Assembly (NCBI RefSeq): GCF_023701525.1
Contig: NZ_JAMQAW010000002.1
Coordinates: 23,697-87,696, forward strand
DNA: 64,000 bases
Reading direction: 5' to 3'
Source: Streptomyces albipurpureus
Lineage (GTDB): Bacteria; Actinomycetota; Actinomycetes; Streptomycetales; Streptomycetaceae
The translations under genes were made by a program, and so were the position numbers. The notes beneath the pieces were generated by a model. That model did no database searches and was not told the DNA's origin. It saw nothing but the letters and a program-made list of their open reading frames with translations. This document shows positions 1-9,144 of this stretch, piece by piece; within the stretch, counting starts at the first letter, position 1; each line of letters starts with the position of its first letter.

Positions 1-1
1 G

Positions 2-496
2 CAGGTCACCGGCGTTGACTTCAGTGCGGGAATGCTCGCCACGGCCAGGGCATCCGTACCTCGGCGTTCGGATGGGCCACAGCTGGCCTGGGTGCGGGCG
101 GACGCCCGAGACCTGCCCTTCGTCGCGGCCTTCGATCTCGCGGTGAGCTTTGGCGCGTTCGGCCACTTCCTCCCCGCGGAGCGACCCAATCTCTTCGCCC
201 AGATCCACCGGGCCCTACGCCCTGGTGGAGTGTTCGCCTTCCCCCTCCCGGCCCCGCCCCCGGTCGGTTCACGGACGTACTGGTCCCTGTTCGCCTTTGA
301 TACGGCGATGCGGGTGCGCAATCTGCTGTGGCGTCCCTCCTTTGTGATGTACTACCGCACCTTCCGGCTTCACGAGGTACGCGAGGAGCTGCTGCGCGCC
401 GGGTTCTCGGTGGAGCTCAGCCCGCTGGAGGAGCTGGGGCGACGATCAGATGGCAGCCCCCACTGCCGTCTGCTGGTTGCCCGCCGGCTTGGGTGA
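2..496 (+). CDS. class I SAM-dependent methyltransferase, C-terminal part
   Basis: The gene enters from the left edge, so only the last ~164 residues are visible and the start lies outside the window. The fragment begins in the SAM-binding fold: VTGVDFSAGML matches the end of motif I and the following acidic ribose-binding loop, ADARDLPF matches motif II, and ALRPGGVFAF is the usual post-motif strand of Methyltransf_11/25 proteins. A polar C-terminal extension follows, ending in CRLLVARRLG. The substrate cannot be told from this piece. The Rossmann-methyltransferase assignment is safe at family level; no neighbour on the visible side hints at a pathway. Confidence 0.75.
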   Translation, partial: QVTGVDFSAGMLATARASVPRRSDGPQLAWVRADARDLPFVAAFDLAVSFGAFGHFLPAERPNLFAQIHRALRPGGVFAFPLPAPPPVGSRTYWSLFAFDTAMRVRNLLWRPSFVMYYRTFRLHEVREELLRAGFSVELSPLEELGRRSDGSPHCRLLVARRLG

Positions 497-543
497 AGGG
501 CCCCTGGTGCCCGGCCGCCGCGCTGAGGCGTCCTGGTGCGCCG

Positions 544-786
544 ATGGCCCGCCCGGGCATCCTGGCGTTCGTCGCCGCGGCGGACCTGACCGTTGTGGCG
601 ACGTTGGGCGATGTCGAAGCCGTGCACGGTGAAACCATCGGCGCCCTGCTGATGGGGCAACCGCCTCGGCTCTCCCCCGCCGAAGTCGCGGCCCTCTACG
701 CGGTGGCTCGTGATCAGCGCCTGTGGCAACGGGCCTGGCCCCTAGCGAAGGGAGCGACGGGCGACAGTCTTCCCGACGGAAGCTGA
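544..786 (+). CDS. doubtful small hypothetical ORF
   Basis: An 80-codon ATG frame with high third-position G+C in its first ~60 codons, which is why it is mentioned; the last ~20 codons look less coding. No Shine-Dalgarno sequence is visible before the ATG and I recognise no family. It could be a short real gene, a remnant of a larger gene, or chance in G+C-rich DNA. If it is not a gene, 497-1047 is a gene-free stretch holding only this frame and the 9-bp repeat at 996-1039. Confidence 0.22.
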   Translation: MARPGILAFVAAADLTVVATLGDVEAVHGETIGALLMGQPPRLSPAEVAALYAVARDQRLWQRAWPLAKGATGDSLPDGS

Positions 787-995
787 GAGGGTGGCGAAGC
801 GCTGAGACAGCTGCCCGTGACCGCGCCGGGCGAGGAGCGCCGGACACATCTGCGTCTCCCTCCTCCCCGCCCGCGGCACCCCGACGGCGTCGGGGTGGCC
901 ACCCCGCCCTGGCTTGGCAGAGGTACGGGACCCACCATCCCCGGGCAGCGGGTCGCTTGACCTACCTCCCGGGATTCGCCGGGAGGCGCCCTTGC

Positions 996-1039
996 CGGAC
1001 GGATCGGACGGATCGGACGGATCGGACGGATCGGACGGA
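996..1039. repeat. 9-bp tandem repeat, ~4.9 copies
   Basis: Unit CGGACGGAT is repeated four full times plus eight bases without mismatch. It lies just past the 3' end of the lipoprotein gene (stop at 1048, minus strand), outside any convincing CDS. Short perfect tandem repeats like this are prone to copy-number change by slippage; it may also be part of the downstream end of the lipoprotein transcript. Confidence 0.9.
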
Positions 1040-1047
1040 AGGCACTG

Positions 1048-1539
1048 TCAGGCGTTGCCACCCGTACTGTCGGCCTGTGCCTGAAGGTCGGCGACACGGG
1101 TGTTGTACTGCTCGATCGATCCGGGCTTGAGCGCGTACGACTCCATGCTGCCGGAGCGATTCGGTACGTTCAAAACCATCGAATCCTCGGACACGGTTCC
1201 CGAGATGGACTGCTGGATGCCCAGGCCCGCGGCGAAGGTCAGGGTGATCGATCCGCTCCGGGTGGTTCCGGTGAACGCCGCCTGGTCCACGTCGAGTCGG
1301 GAGCTTGCCTTCAACTCGGTCGAGTTGAGCGTTCCGGTGAGCTCGGCGCCGTCCTGAGTGATCTGGATCAGTAGTACCTCGGTCGCGGTACCGCCGACCC
1401 ATGACCGAGTCAGCGAGTTCAACGCCTTCGGCTCGGTCCAGATCGGCGGGGACTCCGCATCCCGGCCGCACCCCAGGACCGACGCGAGCAGCGCGCTCAC
1501 GCCGATGGCCATGGCTCCACGCCCCAAGCTGTTCGTCAT
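1048..1539 (-). CDS. putative secreted lipoprotein
   Basis: 163 residues. A short basic n-region and hydrophobic stretch (AMAIGVSALLASVLGC) ends in a lipobox with Cys at about residue 24, so the product should be processed by signal peptidase II and anchored on the outer face of the membrane. The mature part is rich in Thr, Ser and Gly with alternating polar/hydrophobic strands (GTTRSGSITLTF, GTVSEDSMVLNV), suggesting a small beta domain, and ends in a short helical tail (YNTRVADLQAQA). The ATG is chosen because AAAAGGGGAG sits just upstream; a longer upstream frame has no signal peptide. I do not recognise a named family. It appears monocistronic. Confidence 0.72.
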   Translation of the reverse strand: MTNSLGRGAMAIGVSALLASVLGCGRDAESPPIWTEPKALNSLTRSWVGGTATEVLLIQITQDGAELTGTLNSTELKASSRLDVDQAAFTGTTRSGSITLTFAAGLGIQQSISGTVSEDSMVLNVPNRSGSMESYALKPGSIEQYNTRVADLQAQADSTGGNA

Positions 1540-1793
1540 GCTCCCCTTTTCGTTCGCCGTACCCCGTGCGCATGGGCATCGGGACGGAGCGACAGCCCCG
1601 CAGGGACAGGGCGATAGTCCCACGGAAGGGGGTGGTCGGCCCCAGGGTCGGCCATGGTCCGCAGCCGCGCGACCGGGCTCGATCAAGGGCACGTCACAAC
1701 AGCGGTGGGGGTCCTGACACCCAGCGGTGGGAACGATGAGCTACCTGGTCACCCTTGGGGCAGAAGTGGTTGCCGCTGTGCTTATGGGCGTAC

Positions 1794-2996
1794 TCAGGCC
1801 ACCGAGCCGAACCGCCCCTCATCCGACGCCTGGCCCTGATGGGGCGGGGAGTTCTCGTGGTGGATGGGGATCGCGCCACCCGTCAGTGGCACCCCGCTGC
1901 CGCCACGGCGACTCGCCACGATCTCCGCGGCGATGGACAGTGCGGTCTCTTCCGGGGTGCGTGCGCCGAGGTCCAATCCGATCGGGCTGCGCAGTCTGCC
2001 GCGTTCCCGCTCGGTCAACCCGGCCTCGCGCAGGCTCCGGACACGGTCCTCATGGGTCCGACGGGAGCCCATCGCACCGACGTAGGCGACGGGGAGCCGC
2101 AGTGCGCTCTTCAGCAGGGGGAGGTCGAACTTGGCGTCATGGGTGAGCACGCACAGGACGGTACGGGAGTCGGTGCGGGTATCCGCGAGGTAGCGATGGG
2201 GCCAGTCGACGACGATCTCGTCCGCCTCGGGAAAGCGCGCCTGAGTGGCGAAGACCGGCCGGGCATCGCAGAGGGTGACGTGGTAGCCCAGGAACTTTCC
2301 CATCCGTACCAGTGCCGCGGCGAAGTCGACCGCCCCGAACACGATCATGCGGGGCGCTGGAACGCTGGACTCCACAAGAAGCCGGATGGGGCTGCCGCAA
2401 CGGCTGCCGTCCGTACCGATGTCGACCGTGCCCGTGCGGCCCGCGTCAAGCAGGGCGGCTGCCTCCCTGGCCGCCGCGATGTCCAGTGCGCGAGGGCCGC
2501 CGAGGGTTCCCTCGTACTCACCCGCCGGTCGTACCAGCAACCCTTGGCCCAGCAGCGGTGCGGGCCCTTCGGCAACCCGGGCGAGGGCGGCGGACTCCCC
2601 CCGCACGGCCGCGGAAAGCGCTGCTCGAACGACGCCTGTCAGGGCGTCCTGGTCGGGCCCGGTGGACGGACGGGCCGGGTCCCTGGGGCGTACCGGGGTG
2701 ATCAGGACGTCGATCACCCCACCGCAGGACAGCCCCACGGCGAAGGCGTCCGCGTCGCTGTAGCCGAAGCGCTCGCGCAGGGTCTGGCCGTCGTCGTTGG
2801 CCGCTCGGCACAGTTCGTACACCGCCGCTTCGACACACCCACCGGACACCGAGCCGATGGCGGTCCCCTCGGTGTCCACCGCGAGGGCCGCGCCCGGGAG
2901 GCGCGGGGCGCTGCCACTGACCGACACCACGGTGGCCACGGCGAAGGCACGGCCCTGCTCGACCCACCGGTTGAGATCCTCGGCGATGTCCAGCAT
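1794..2996 (-). CDS. xdhC: XdhC-family molybdenum cofactor insertion chaperone
   Basis: 400 residues. XdhC proteins bind sulfurated molybdenum cofactor and deliver it to xanthine-dehydrogenase-type hydroxylases. The N-terminal XdhC/CoxI domain carries the family pattern VSGSAPRLPGA...GSVSGGCVE at residues ~26-55, and the C-terminal XdhC Rossmann domain shows VFGAVDFAAALVRMGKFLGY, ARFPEADEIVVDWP and YVGAMGSRRT. It is the last gene of the leftward hydroxylase operon, ~125 bp after the large-subunit gene, which fits a maturation factor for that enzyme. The ATG follows a purine-rich GGAGGAGGC-like sequence. Confidence 0.9.
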   Translation of the reverse strand: MLDIAEDLNRWVEQGRAFAVATVVSVSGSAPRLPGAALAVDTEGTAIGSVSGGCVEAAVYELCRAANDDGQTLRERFGYSDADAFAVGLSCGGVIDVLITPVRPRDPARPSTGPDQDALTGVVRAALSAAVRGESAALARVAEGPAPLLGQGLLVRPAGEYEGTLGGPRALDIAAAREAAALLDAGRTGTVDIGTDGSRCGSPIRLLVESSVPAPRMIVFGAVDFAAALVRMGKFLGYHVTLCDARPVFATQARFPEADEIVVDWPHRYLADTRTDSRTVLCVLTHDAKFDLPLLKSALRLPVAYVGAMGSRRTHEDRVRSLREAGLTERERGRLRSPIGLDLGARTPEETALSIAAEIVASRRGGSGVPLTGGAIPIHHENSPPHQGQASDEGRFGSVA

Positions 2997-3121
2997 GGCG
3001 GCCTCCTCCTGGTCGAGCTCCGTGCCTGAACGAAATGCCTGAACGAAATGCCTGGGCGCCGTCTCCGGGCGGTATCCGGGCGGTATCTCCGCGCGATGGG
3101 CCGGTGGGGAGTGGCCGCCCG

Positions 3122-5530
3122 TCAGCCGCCGGCGTTGGTGCTGGTGGTGGTGCCGGTGAGATGCTCGGGCCGCACCGGCACCCTGTTGAGGGCCAGACCG
3201 GTCGCCTCTCGAATGGCCGCGAGCACTGCCGGGGTCGAGGAGAGGGTGGGAGCCTCACCAACACCCCGCAACCCGTAGGGCGCACGGTCGTCGGCGAGCT
3301 CCAACATATCGACGGGGATGGTCGGGGTGTCGAGGATCGTGGGGATCAGATAGTCCGTGAAGGATGGATTGCGCACCTTCGCGGTCACCGGATCGACGAT
3401 GATCTCCTCCATCACCGCGATCCCGAGGCCCTGGGTGGTACCGCCCTGGATCTGGCCGACGACGGAGAGCGGGTTGAGCGCTTTGCCGACGTCCTGCGCA
3501 CAGGCGAGTTCGACCACCTTCACCAGACCGAGCGCGGTGTCGACCTCGACGACCGCGCGGTGGGCGGCGAAGGAGTACTGAAGATGGCCGTTGCCCTGGC
3601 CGGTCACCGGGTCGAAGGCCTCGGTGGGCCGGTGCCGCCACTCCAACTCCGCCTCGATCGTCTCGCCGCCCAGGACATCGACCAGTTCGGCCAGCACCTC
3701 ACCACCGTCGGTGACCACTCTGCCGCCTTCGAGCACCAGTTCCGCGGTGGCCCACGCGGGATGGTAGGAGCCGAACTTCCGGCGGCCCAGTTCCAGCAGC
3801 TGACCGCGTACGTTCTCGCAGGCGTGCCGGATCGCACCACCGGTGACATAGGTCTGCCGGGAGGCGGAGGTCGAGCCGGCCGAGCCGACCCGGGTGTCCG
3901 CGGGTGCGATGGTGACCCGCGCGACGCCCAGTTCGGTACGGGCGATCTGCGCGTGGACGGTGACCCCGCCCTGGCCGACCTCGGCCATCGCGGTGTGCAC
4001 GGTGACGACCGGTTCCCCGGCGATGGCCTCCATCCGTACCCGAGCGGTGGAGTAGTCGTCGAAGCCTTCGGAGAAACCCACGTTCTTGATGCCGACCGCA
4101 TAGCCGACCCCGCGCACGACGTCCTCACCATGGGTGGTGTTGGAGAGCCCACCGGGCAGGGCCCGCACATCGGCCGCCGCGCCGGCGACCTCCCACTGCC
4201 GTTCGGGCGGTAGCGGACGGGCCTTGATCCGTCGCAGTAGTTCGGCGACCGGCGCCGGTGACTCAACGCGCTGGCCCGTGGGCATCAGCGAGCCCTGTTC
4301 CATGGCGTTGAGCTGCCGAAACTCCACCGGATCAAGGCCGAGTCCGGCCGCCACCCGATCCATTTGGGCCTCATAGGCGAAACAGGCCTGGACGGCCCCG
4401 AAGCCGCGCATCGCCCCACAGGGCGGGTTGTTGGTGTAGAGGGCGATGACCTCGATGTCGACATCGTCCACCACGTACGGCCCGATGCCCAGCGAGGCCG
4501 CGTTGCCCACGACCGCGGGGGACGAGGAGGCGTACGCCCCACCGTCCAGGACGATTCTGCACTTCACATGGGTGAGCCTGCCGTCCCTGGTGGCGCCGTG
4601 CTCGTAGCTGAGCTTGGCCGGATGGCGGTGGACATGGCCGAAGAACGACTCGAAGCGGTTGTAGACCATCTTCACCGGCCTGCCGGTGTGCAGGGCGAGC
4701 AGACAGGCGTGGATCTGCATCGAGAGGTCTTCCCGACCGCCGAACGCACCCCCGACACCGGAGAGCGTCATCCGCACCTTCGCCTCGGGCAGTCCGAGCA
4801 CGGGCGCCATCTGCCGGCGATCGGCGTGCAGCCACTGGGTGGCCACATGCAGTTCCACTCCCCCGTCGTCGCTGGGGATCGCCAGTCCGGACTCGGGTCC
4901 GAGGAAGGCCTGGTCCTGCATGCCGAAGACATACTCACCGCGGACGATCACGTCAGCGCGTTCCGCCGCCGTTGCGGCGTCACCGCGGACGATCGGTTGA
5001 CGGTGGACGATGTTGGGGTGGGGGACCCGGGCGCTGTGGTGGTCCTGACGGTTGTCGTGGACGAGCACCGCGTCAGGGGCGGTGGCGGAGGACTCGTCCG
5101 TGATCAGCGGCAGCTCGGCGTAGTCGACCAGGATCTTCGCGGCGGCCCGACGGGCGGTCTCGGGGTGGTCGGCGGCGATGATCGCGACCGGCTCCCCGTG
5201 GTAGCGCACCTTGCCGTGGGCGAGGACCGGGGTGTCCTGGATCTCCAGACCGTAGTGGCGGGTGTCCGTGGGAAGGTCCGCGTAGGTGAGGACGGCATGG
5301 ACACCCGGGATGGCCAGCGCTTCGCCGATGTCGATGGATCGGATGTCTGCGTGGGCGACCGTGGAGCGCAGGGTGTGCCCCCAGAGCATGTCCTCGTGCC
5401 AGAGGTCGGAGGCGTAGGCGAACTCTCCGGTGACCTTGAGGGTTCCATCGGGACGGAGGGTGGACTCGCCGATGCCGCCCTTGGTCCGGGTGCCTTGGGT
5501 GAGGCCGGTGGCGGTGCCGATGGTGGTCAT
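3122..5530 (-). CDS. xanthine dehydrogenase-like hydroxylase, molybdopterin-binding subunit
   Basis: 802 residues, the usual size of separate large subunits of the xanthine oxidase family. N-terminal a/b hammerhead domain (residues ~20-130, TLKVTGEFAYASDLW), then the Moco-binding domains. Diagnostic motifs are GVGGAFGGRED (~260-270) with the following basic stretch, PPCGAMRGFG (~370), and GVGEAPTLSSTPA near the C-terminus holding the catalytic Glu. Start ATG overlaps the end of the 2Fe-2S gene by 4 bp (ATGA), so translation is probably coupled. The enzyme would hydroxylate a purine or related heterocycle, feeding electrons through the 2Fe-2S and FAD subunits. Hypoxanthine/xanthine is the likely substrate given the neighbouring pucR, but other aromatic N-heterocycles are possible. 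Confidence 0.92.
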   Translation of the reverse strand: MTTIGTATGLTQGTRTKGGIGESTLRPDGTLKVTGEFAYASDLWHEDMLWGHTLRSTVAHADIRSIDIGEALAIPGVHAVLTYADLPTDTRHYGLEIQDTPVLAHGKVRYHGEPVAIIAADHPETARRAAAKILVDYAELPLITDESSATAPDAVLVHDNRQDHHSARVPHPNIVHRQPIVRGDAATAAERADVIVRGEYVFGMQDQAFLGPESGLAIPSDDGGVELHVATQWLHADRRQMAPVLGLPEAKVRMTLSGVGGAFGGREDLSMQIHACLLALHTGRPVKMVYNRFESFFGHVHRHPAKLSYEHGATRDGRLTHVKCRIVLDGGAYASSSPAVVGNAASLGIGPYVVDDVDIEVIALYTNNPPCGAMRGFGAVQACFAYEAQMDRVAAGLGLDPVEFRQLNAMEQGSLMPTGQRVESPAPVAELLRRIKARPLPPERQWEVAGAAADVRALPGGLSNTTHGEDVVRGVGYAVGIKNVGFSEGFDDYSTARVRMEAIAGEPVVTVHTAMAEVGQGGVTVHAQIARTELGVARVTIAPADTRVGSAGSTSASRQTYVTGGAIRHACENVRGQLLELGRRKFGSYHPAWATAELVLEGGRVVTDGGEVLAELVDVLGGETIEAELEWRHRPTEAFDPVTGQGNGHLQYSFAAHRAVVEVDTALGLVKVVELACAQDVGKALNPLSVVGQIQGGTTQGLGIAVMEEIIVDPVTAKVRNPSFTDYLIPTILDTPTIPVDMLELADDRAPYGLRGVGEAPTLSSTPAVLAAIREATGLALNRVPVRPEHLTGTTTSTNAGG

Positions 5531-6186
5531 GGCCGTCCCACCGTCCCTTCGCGTGGCAGCTGGCGGGCCGCGGCCAGCCGAACGGCGTCAAGGATCTTCT
5601 CGTAGCCGGTGCAGCGGCAGAGGTTGCCGGAGAGCGCCTCGCGGATGTCTCCGTCGGACGGCTCGGCATGGCGTTCCAGTAGATCGTCGGCGGCGACCAG
5701 CAGCCCCGGGGTGCAGAAGCCGCACTGGACCGCGCCGGCGTCGATGAAGGCCCGCTGGATGGGTGCGAGCGGATCGCCCTCAACGACCGGCGACCTGGCC
5801 GAGGTCCCCGGGCCAACGGAGGCCGGCTGCCGGTCGGCGGCCGGGAGACCGTCCGGGGTCCAGCGCCGGGCCTCTTGGAGGGAGGTCCCCGCGGACTCCT
5901 GCGGAGTGCCCGGGGAGGCCGCCGCACCCGCGCGCTGTCGGGCGAAGTCGGCGAGCCCTTCGACGGTGATGACGTCCCGTCCCTCCGCCTGCCCCGCGGC
6001 GACCAGGCAGGAGCAGACCGGCACTCCGTCAAGCCGGACCGTGCAGGACCCGCATTCGCCCTGCTCACAGGCGTTCTTGGAACCGGGCAGCCCCAACCGC
6101 TCGCGCAGTACGAAGAGCAGGCTCTCGCCCTCCCACACATCGTCGGCCTGCTGGGGACGTCCGTTGACACTGAAGTTCACCCGCAC
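5527..6186 (-). CDS. xanthine dehydrogenase-like hydroxylase, 2Fe-2S subunit
   Basis: 219 residues. Plant-type ferredoxin domain first (NACEQGECGSCTV, then a fourth Cys in VPVCSC), followed by the all-helical second 2Fe-2S domain (QCGFCTPG and NLCRCTGYEKI). All eight Cys ligands are present. Between the two domains, residues ~85-135 are a Gly/Ala/Pro/Ser-rich linker longer than in compact family members; such linkers occur in actinomycete homologues and need not matter for function. The gene overlaps both neighbours (10 bp with the FAD gene, 4 bp with the large-subunit gene), so the three subunits are made as one translational unit. Confidence 0.92.
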   Translation of the reverse strand: MRVNFSVNGRPQQADDVWEGESLLFVLRERLGLPGSKNACEQGECGSCTVRLDGVPVCSCLVAAGQAEGRDVITVEGLADFARQRAGAAASPGTPQESAGTSLQEARRWTPDGLPAADRQPASVGPGTSARSPVVEGDPLAPIQRAFIDAGAVQCGFCTPGLLVAADDLLERHAEPSDGDIREALSGNLCRCTGYEKILDAVRLAAARQLPREGTVGRP

Positions 6187-7064
6187 GGGTTACTCCTCTC
6201 ATGGCCGCGGTACGACTGCCAGGTCCAGCCCAGAGTGCGCCGAGCCAGCACCCCCACCGCGTGGCGGCGATAGGCCGCGGTGCCGCGGACATCGTCGATG
6301 GGGTTGCAGGCACCGGAGGCGAGTTCGGAGAACTGCCGGACGATCGACGCGGGGATGGACCGTCCGCTGTCCCAGAACCCGCCTTCGTCGAGCGCGGCGG
6401 TCAGGAACTCCTCCGCGGTCGTCGCCCGGACGGGTGTGGGAGCGGCCGATCCGATGCCCGTGCGGACCGTACGGCTTCGGGGGTGGAGGGCCAGCGAGAA
6501 GGCGCAGACCGCGATCACCATGGCATTGCGGGTGCCGACCTTGGAGAACTGCTGCGGTCCGTCCGCCTTTTGGATGTGGATGGCTCTGATCAGCTCATCG
6601 GTGGCGAGGGCATTGCGTTTGACGCCCGTGTAGAAGGCGTCGATGGGGATGCGGCGGGTGCCGCGGACCGAGTCGGCTTCGACCTCGGCGCCCGCCGCGA
6701 GCAGGGCCGGGTGGGCGTCACCGGCCGGGGATGCGGTGCCGAGGTTGCCGCCGACTCCGCCGCGGTTGCGGATCTGGGGTGAGGCCACGGTGTGGGAGGC
6801 GAGCGCGAGCGCGGGGAGCTCAGCGCGAAGGTGCTCCATGATCTGCGCGTAGGGAACGGAGGCGCCGAGCCGTACGGTGCTCTCGCCGACCTCCCACTCA
6901 CCGAGCTCCCCGATGCGGGTGAGATCCATGAGGTACTCGGGTCTGCGATGGTCGAAGTTGATCTCGACCATGACGTCGGTGCCGCCCGCGATGGGCACCG
7001 CGGAGGGGTGCTCCGCCTTGGCGGCGAGCGCGTCCTCCCAGCTGGCGGGGCGGAGGAAGTCCAT
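6177..7064 (-). CDS. xanthine dehydrogenase-like hydroxylase, FAD-binding subunit
   Basis: 295 residues. Belongs to the CO dehydrogenase flavoprotein family. The FAD pyrophosphate-binding signature VPIAGGTDVMVEI lies at ~25-37 and the second flavin motif IRNRGGVGGNLGTASPAGD at ~107-125; the CO_deh_flav_C domain follows. I start at the ATG giving MDFLRPASWEDAL because that is where family similarity begins; the open frame extends far upstream but that part is low-complexity and non-homologous. First gene of the leftward operon, transcribed away from pucR. Confidence 0.9.
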   Translation of the reverse strand: MDFLRPASWEDALAAKAEHPSAVPIAGGTDVMVEINFDHRRPEYLMDLTRIGELGEWEVGESTVRLGASVPYAQIMEHLRAELPALALASHTVASPQIRNRGGVGGNLGTASPAGDAHPALLAAGAEVEADSVRGTRRIPIDAFYTGVKRNALATDELIRAIHIQKADGPQQFSKVGTRNAMVIAVCAFSLALHPRSRTVRTGIGSAAPTPVRATTAEEFLTAALDEGGFWDSGRSIPASIVRQFSELASGACNPIDDVRGTAAYRRHAVGVLARRTLGWTWQSYRGHERSNPCG

Positions 7065-7434
7065 GAAAACGGCTCTCTTCCGATCGTCTACCGGATGCAT
7101 CTGCCGACTGCGACAGATTCTGGTCCTACGGTCGCCGGTCCAGCAGGTGCGCGGCGGGCGTTCAGCGGCCGGTTCTCCCTCTTTGGTGTTCACATGGCGT
7201 GACCTCAGTACACAAGCGCGTGCTCCATGCGGTGCAGTCACCGAAACCATGAAGGAGTTGGCTGGCCGGCCCTTGAGTCTTGTAGATTCGAACGAAAGGC
7301 GAGCCCGGTGATCACCGTCATCAGGGCACAACCCGCTCTTCCCCAGTACCGGACCCGCTCTTCCCCGGTGCTGATGGTGTGCGGCCCGGCTGGTGTGAGG
7401 CCAAGGCACCCGGCTGGTGGAGAGCTGAGAACAA
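7065..7434. promoter_or_regulatory. divergent xdh/pucR intergenic region
   Basis: 370 bp without a gene between the divergent hydroxylase operon and the PucR-type regulator. It should hold promoters for both directions and, by analogy with other purine-catabolism loci, the binding site of the regulator. I see no convincing inverted repeat or consensus promoter by eye, so the role is positional inference only. Confidence 0.45.
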
Positions 7435-9144
7435 GTGACCACGAGATGGATCGGCGGCGACCAGATGCGGCTGCGCGCACTGCTGGACAACGATGCGCTG
7501 GGGCTGCGGCTGCTCAGTGGCGGGGATGAGCTGGACCGCGGCGTACGCGGGGTGATGACCACCGATCTTCGGGACCCGAGCCGCTATCTCTCAGGTGGCG
7601 AGCTGGTGCTCACGGGACTGGCGTGGCGGCACTCCGCGCAGGACACCGAGCCGTTCGTCCGTATCCTGGCGGCTGCCCAGGTCGCCGCTTTGGCCGCTGG
7701 CGAGGCGGAGCTGGGCGATATCCCCGACGATCTGGTAGCCGCCTGCGCCCGCCATCGGCTGCCGCTGTTCGCGGTCAACGAGTCCGTGGCCTTCGCGACG
7801 ATCACCGAGTACGTCGTACGGCAGGTTTCCGGCCAGCGGGCCGGGGATCTCGCCGCGGTCGTCGACCGGCACCGCAGATTGATGACCTCCGGGCCGGCGG
7901 GCGGCGGCCCCGAAGTCGTCCTCGATCTCCTCGGCTCCGATCTGGATCTGCCGGCCTGGGTGCTCTCCCCCACCGGCCGCCGGGTCGCCGGCGGTGAGCT
8001 GCCGGCATCGGTGGGCACCACGCTGGCGGGCGAACACCTGGCCGCCGTCCGCAGCGGGCGGCGCGGCCCGTACCGCGCGACCGTGCACTCCACCACGTAC
8101 TCCCTCTTCCCCATTGGCGCCACGGGTCGCGGAGAGGGATCGGACAGTCCCGATACCCGGGAGAGCGTCCTGTCCGACTGGCTCCTGGCGGTCGAGGCCG
8201 ATGCCGCGGACTGGCCGGCCGCTCGGCTCGATCTGCTGCAGGGGGTGACCCAGCTGATCGCCGTCGAGCGAGATCGCCGTGAAGCGGCGCGCGCGGTACG
8301 CCGAAGGCTCGCCCAGGAAATCCTGGAGCTGGTCCAGACGGGTGCCGCCCCGGCCGAGATCGCGGCCCGGCTGCGGGTGGCGGCCCCGGTGCTGCTGCCC
8401 GGGCTCGGCGCGGCACCCCATTGGCAGGTCGTGGTGGCACGGGTGGACTGGGGCCCGGGCTCCGAAGGCATCGAGGCGGGGCCGGTCGCCCAGTCCGTGT
8501 TGGAGGAGATCCTGGTGGACCCCTCCACCTCGGGTCCTGACTCATCGGACCGGATCGCCGTCGCCCACGCCGGGCAGGAGGCCATCGCCCTGGTGCCGCT
8601 GCCCGCGGTGTCACCCTCCGACGACCCGGCCACGGGCGCTGCACGGCAGGGGCTGAACGCGGAGACCCTGCTGAGCACGGTGAGACAGCCGCTGTCGGCG
8701 GGACTCGGCGACGACGGCCGCCTCACCCTCGGGGTCAGCGCACCCGTCAGCTCGGCGGAGGGGCTACGCGGGGCGCTGGAAGAGGCCCGGCATGCCCGCC
8801 GGGTGGCGGCGGCCAGGCCCGGCCGGGTGTGCGCGGCGGGCCACCATGAACTGGCGTCCCATGTACTGCTGCTCCCCTTTGTGCCGGACGACGTCCGCAG
8901 AGCGTTCACGGCACGCCTGCTCGATCCGCTACGGGAGTACGACCAGCGGCACCGGGCGGAGCTGATTCCGACGCTGGAGGCGTTCCTGGAATCGGACGGA
9001 TCATGGACGCGCTGCGCCACCCGGCTGCATCTTCATGTGAACACCCTGCGCTACCGGGTGGGGCGGATCGAGCAGCTCACCGGCCGCGATCTGGCCCGCC
9101 TTGAAGACAAGTTGGACTTCTTCCTGGCACTGCGGATGAGCTAG
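7435..9144 (+). CDS. PucR-family transcriptional regulator
   Basis: 569 residues. The N-terminal PucR purine-catabolism domain (~10-135) contains GVMTTDLRDPSRYLSGGELVLT; the middle holds a GGDEF-like/CdaR linker region; the C-terminal PucR-type helix-turn-helix is WTRCATRLHLHVNTLRYRVG (~525-545), characteristic of this family. PucR proteins switch purine or amino-acid catabolic genes on or off in response to a metabolite. Divergent location beside the xanthine-dehydrogenase-like operon makes that operon the probable target. GTG at 7435 has a weak GGAGAG upstream; the ATG at 7465 (MRLRALLD) is an equally plausible start, since homologues usually begin near there. Confidence 0.88.
   Translation: MTTRWIGGDQMRLRALLDNDALGLRLLSGGDELDRGVRGVMTTDLRDPSRYLSGGELVLTGLAWRHSAQDTEPFVRILAAAQVAALAAGEAELGDIPDDLVAACARHRLPLFAVNESVAFATITEYVVRQVSGQRAGDLAAVVDRHRRLMTSGPAGGGPEVVLDLLGSDLDLPAWVLSPTGRRVAGGELPASVGTTLAGEHLAAVRSGRRGPYRATVHSTTYSLFPIGATGRGEGSDSPDTRESVLSDWLLAVEADAADWPAARLDLLQGVTQLIAVERDRREAARAVRRRLAQEILELVQTGAAPAEIAARLRVAAPVLLPGLGAAPHWQVVVARVDWGPGSEGIEAGPVAQSVLEEILVDPSTSGPDSSDRIAVAHAGQEAIALVPLPAVSPSDDPATGAARQGLNAETLLSTVRQPLSAGLGDDGRLTLGVSAPVSSAEGLRGALEEARHARRVAAARPGRVCAAGHHELASHVLLLPFVPDDVRRAFTARLLDPLREYDQRHRAELIPTLEAFLESDGSWTRCATRLHLHVNTLRYRVGRIEQLTGRDLARLEDKLDFFLALRMS

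Noticed and set aside
1755..3029. Long rightward frame over xdhC
   Set aside because: Pure shadow of the xdhC codons; the leftward frame has clear family motifs.
3035..5605. Long rightward frames over the molybdopterin subunit
   Set aside because: Antisense to an intact, motif-complete hydroxylase gene.
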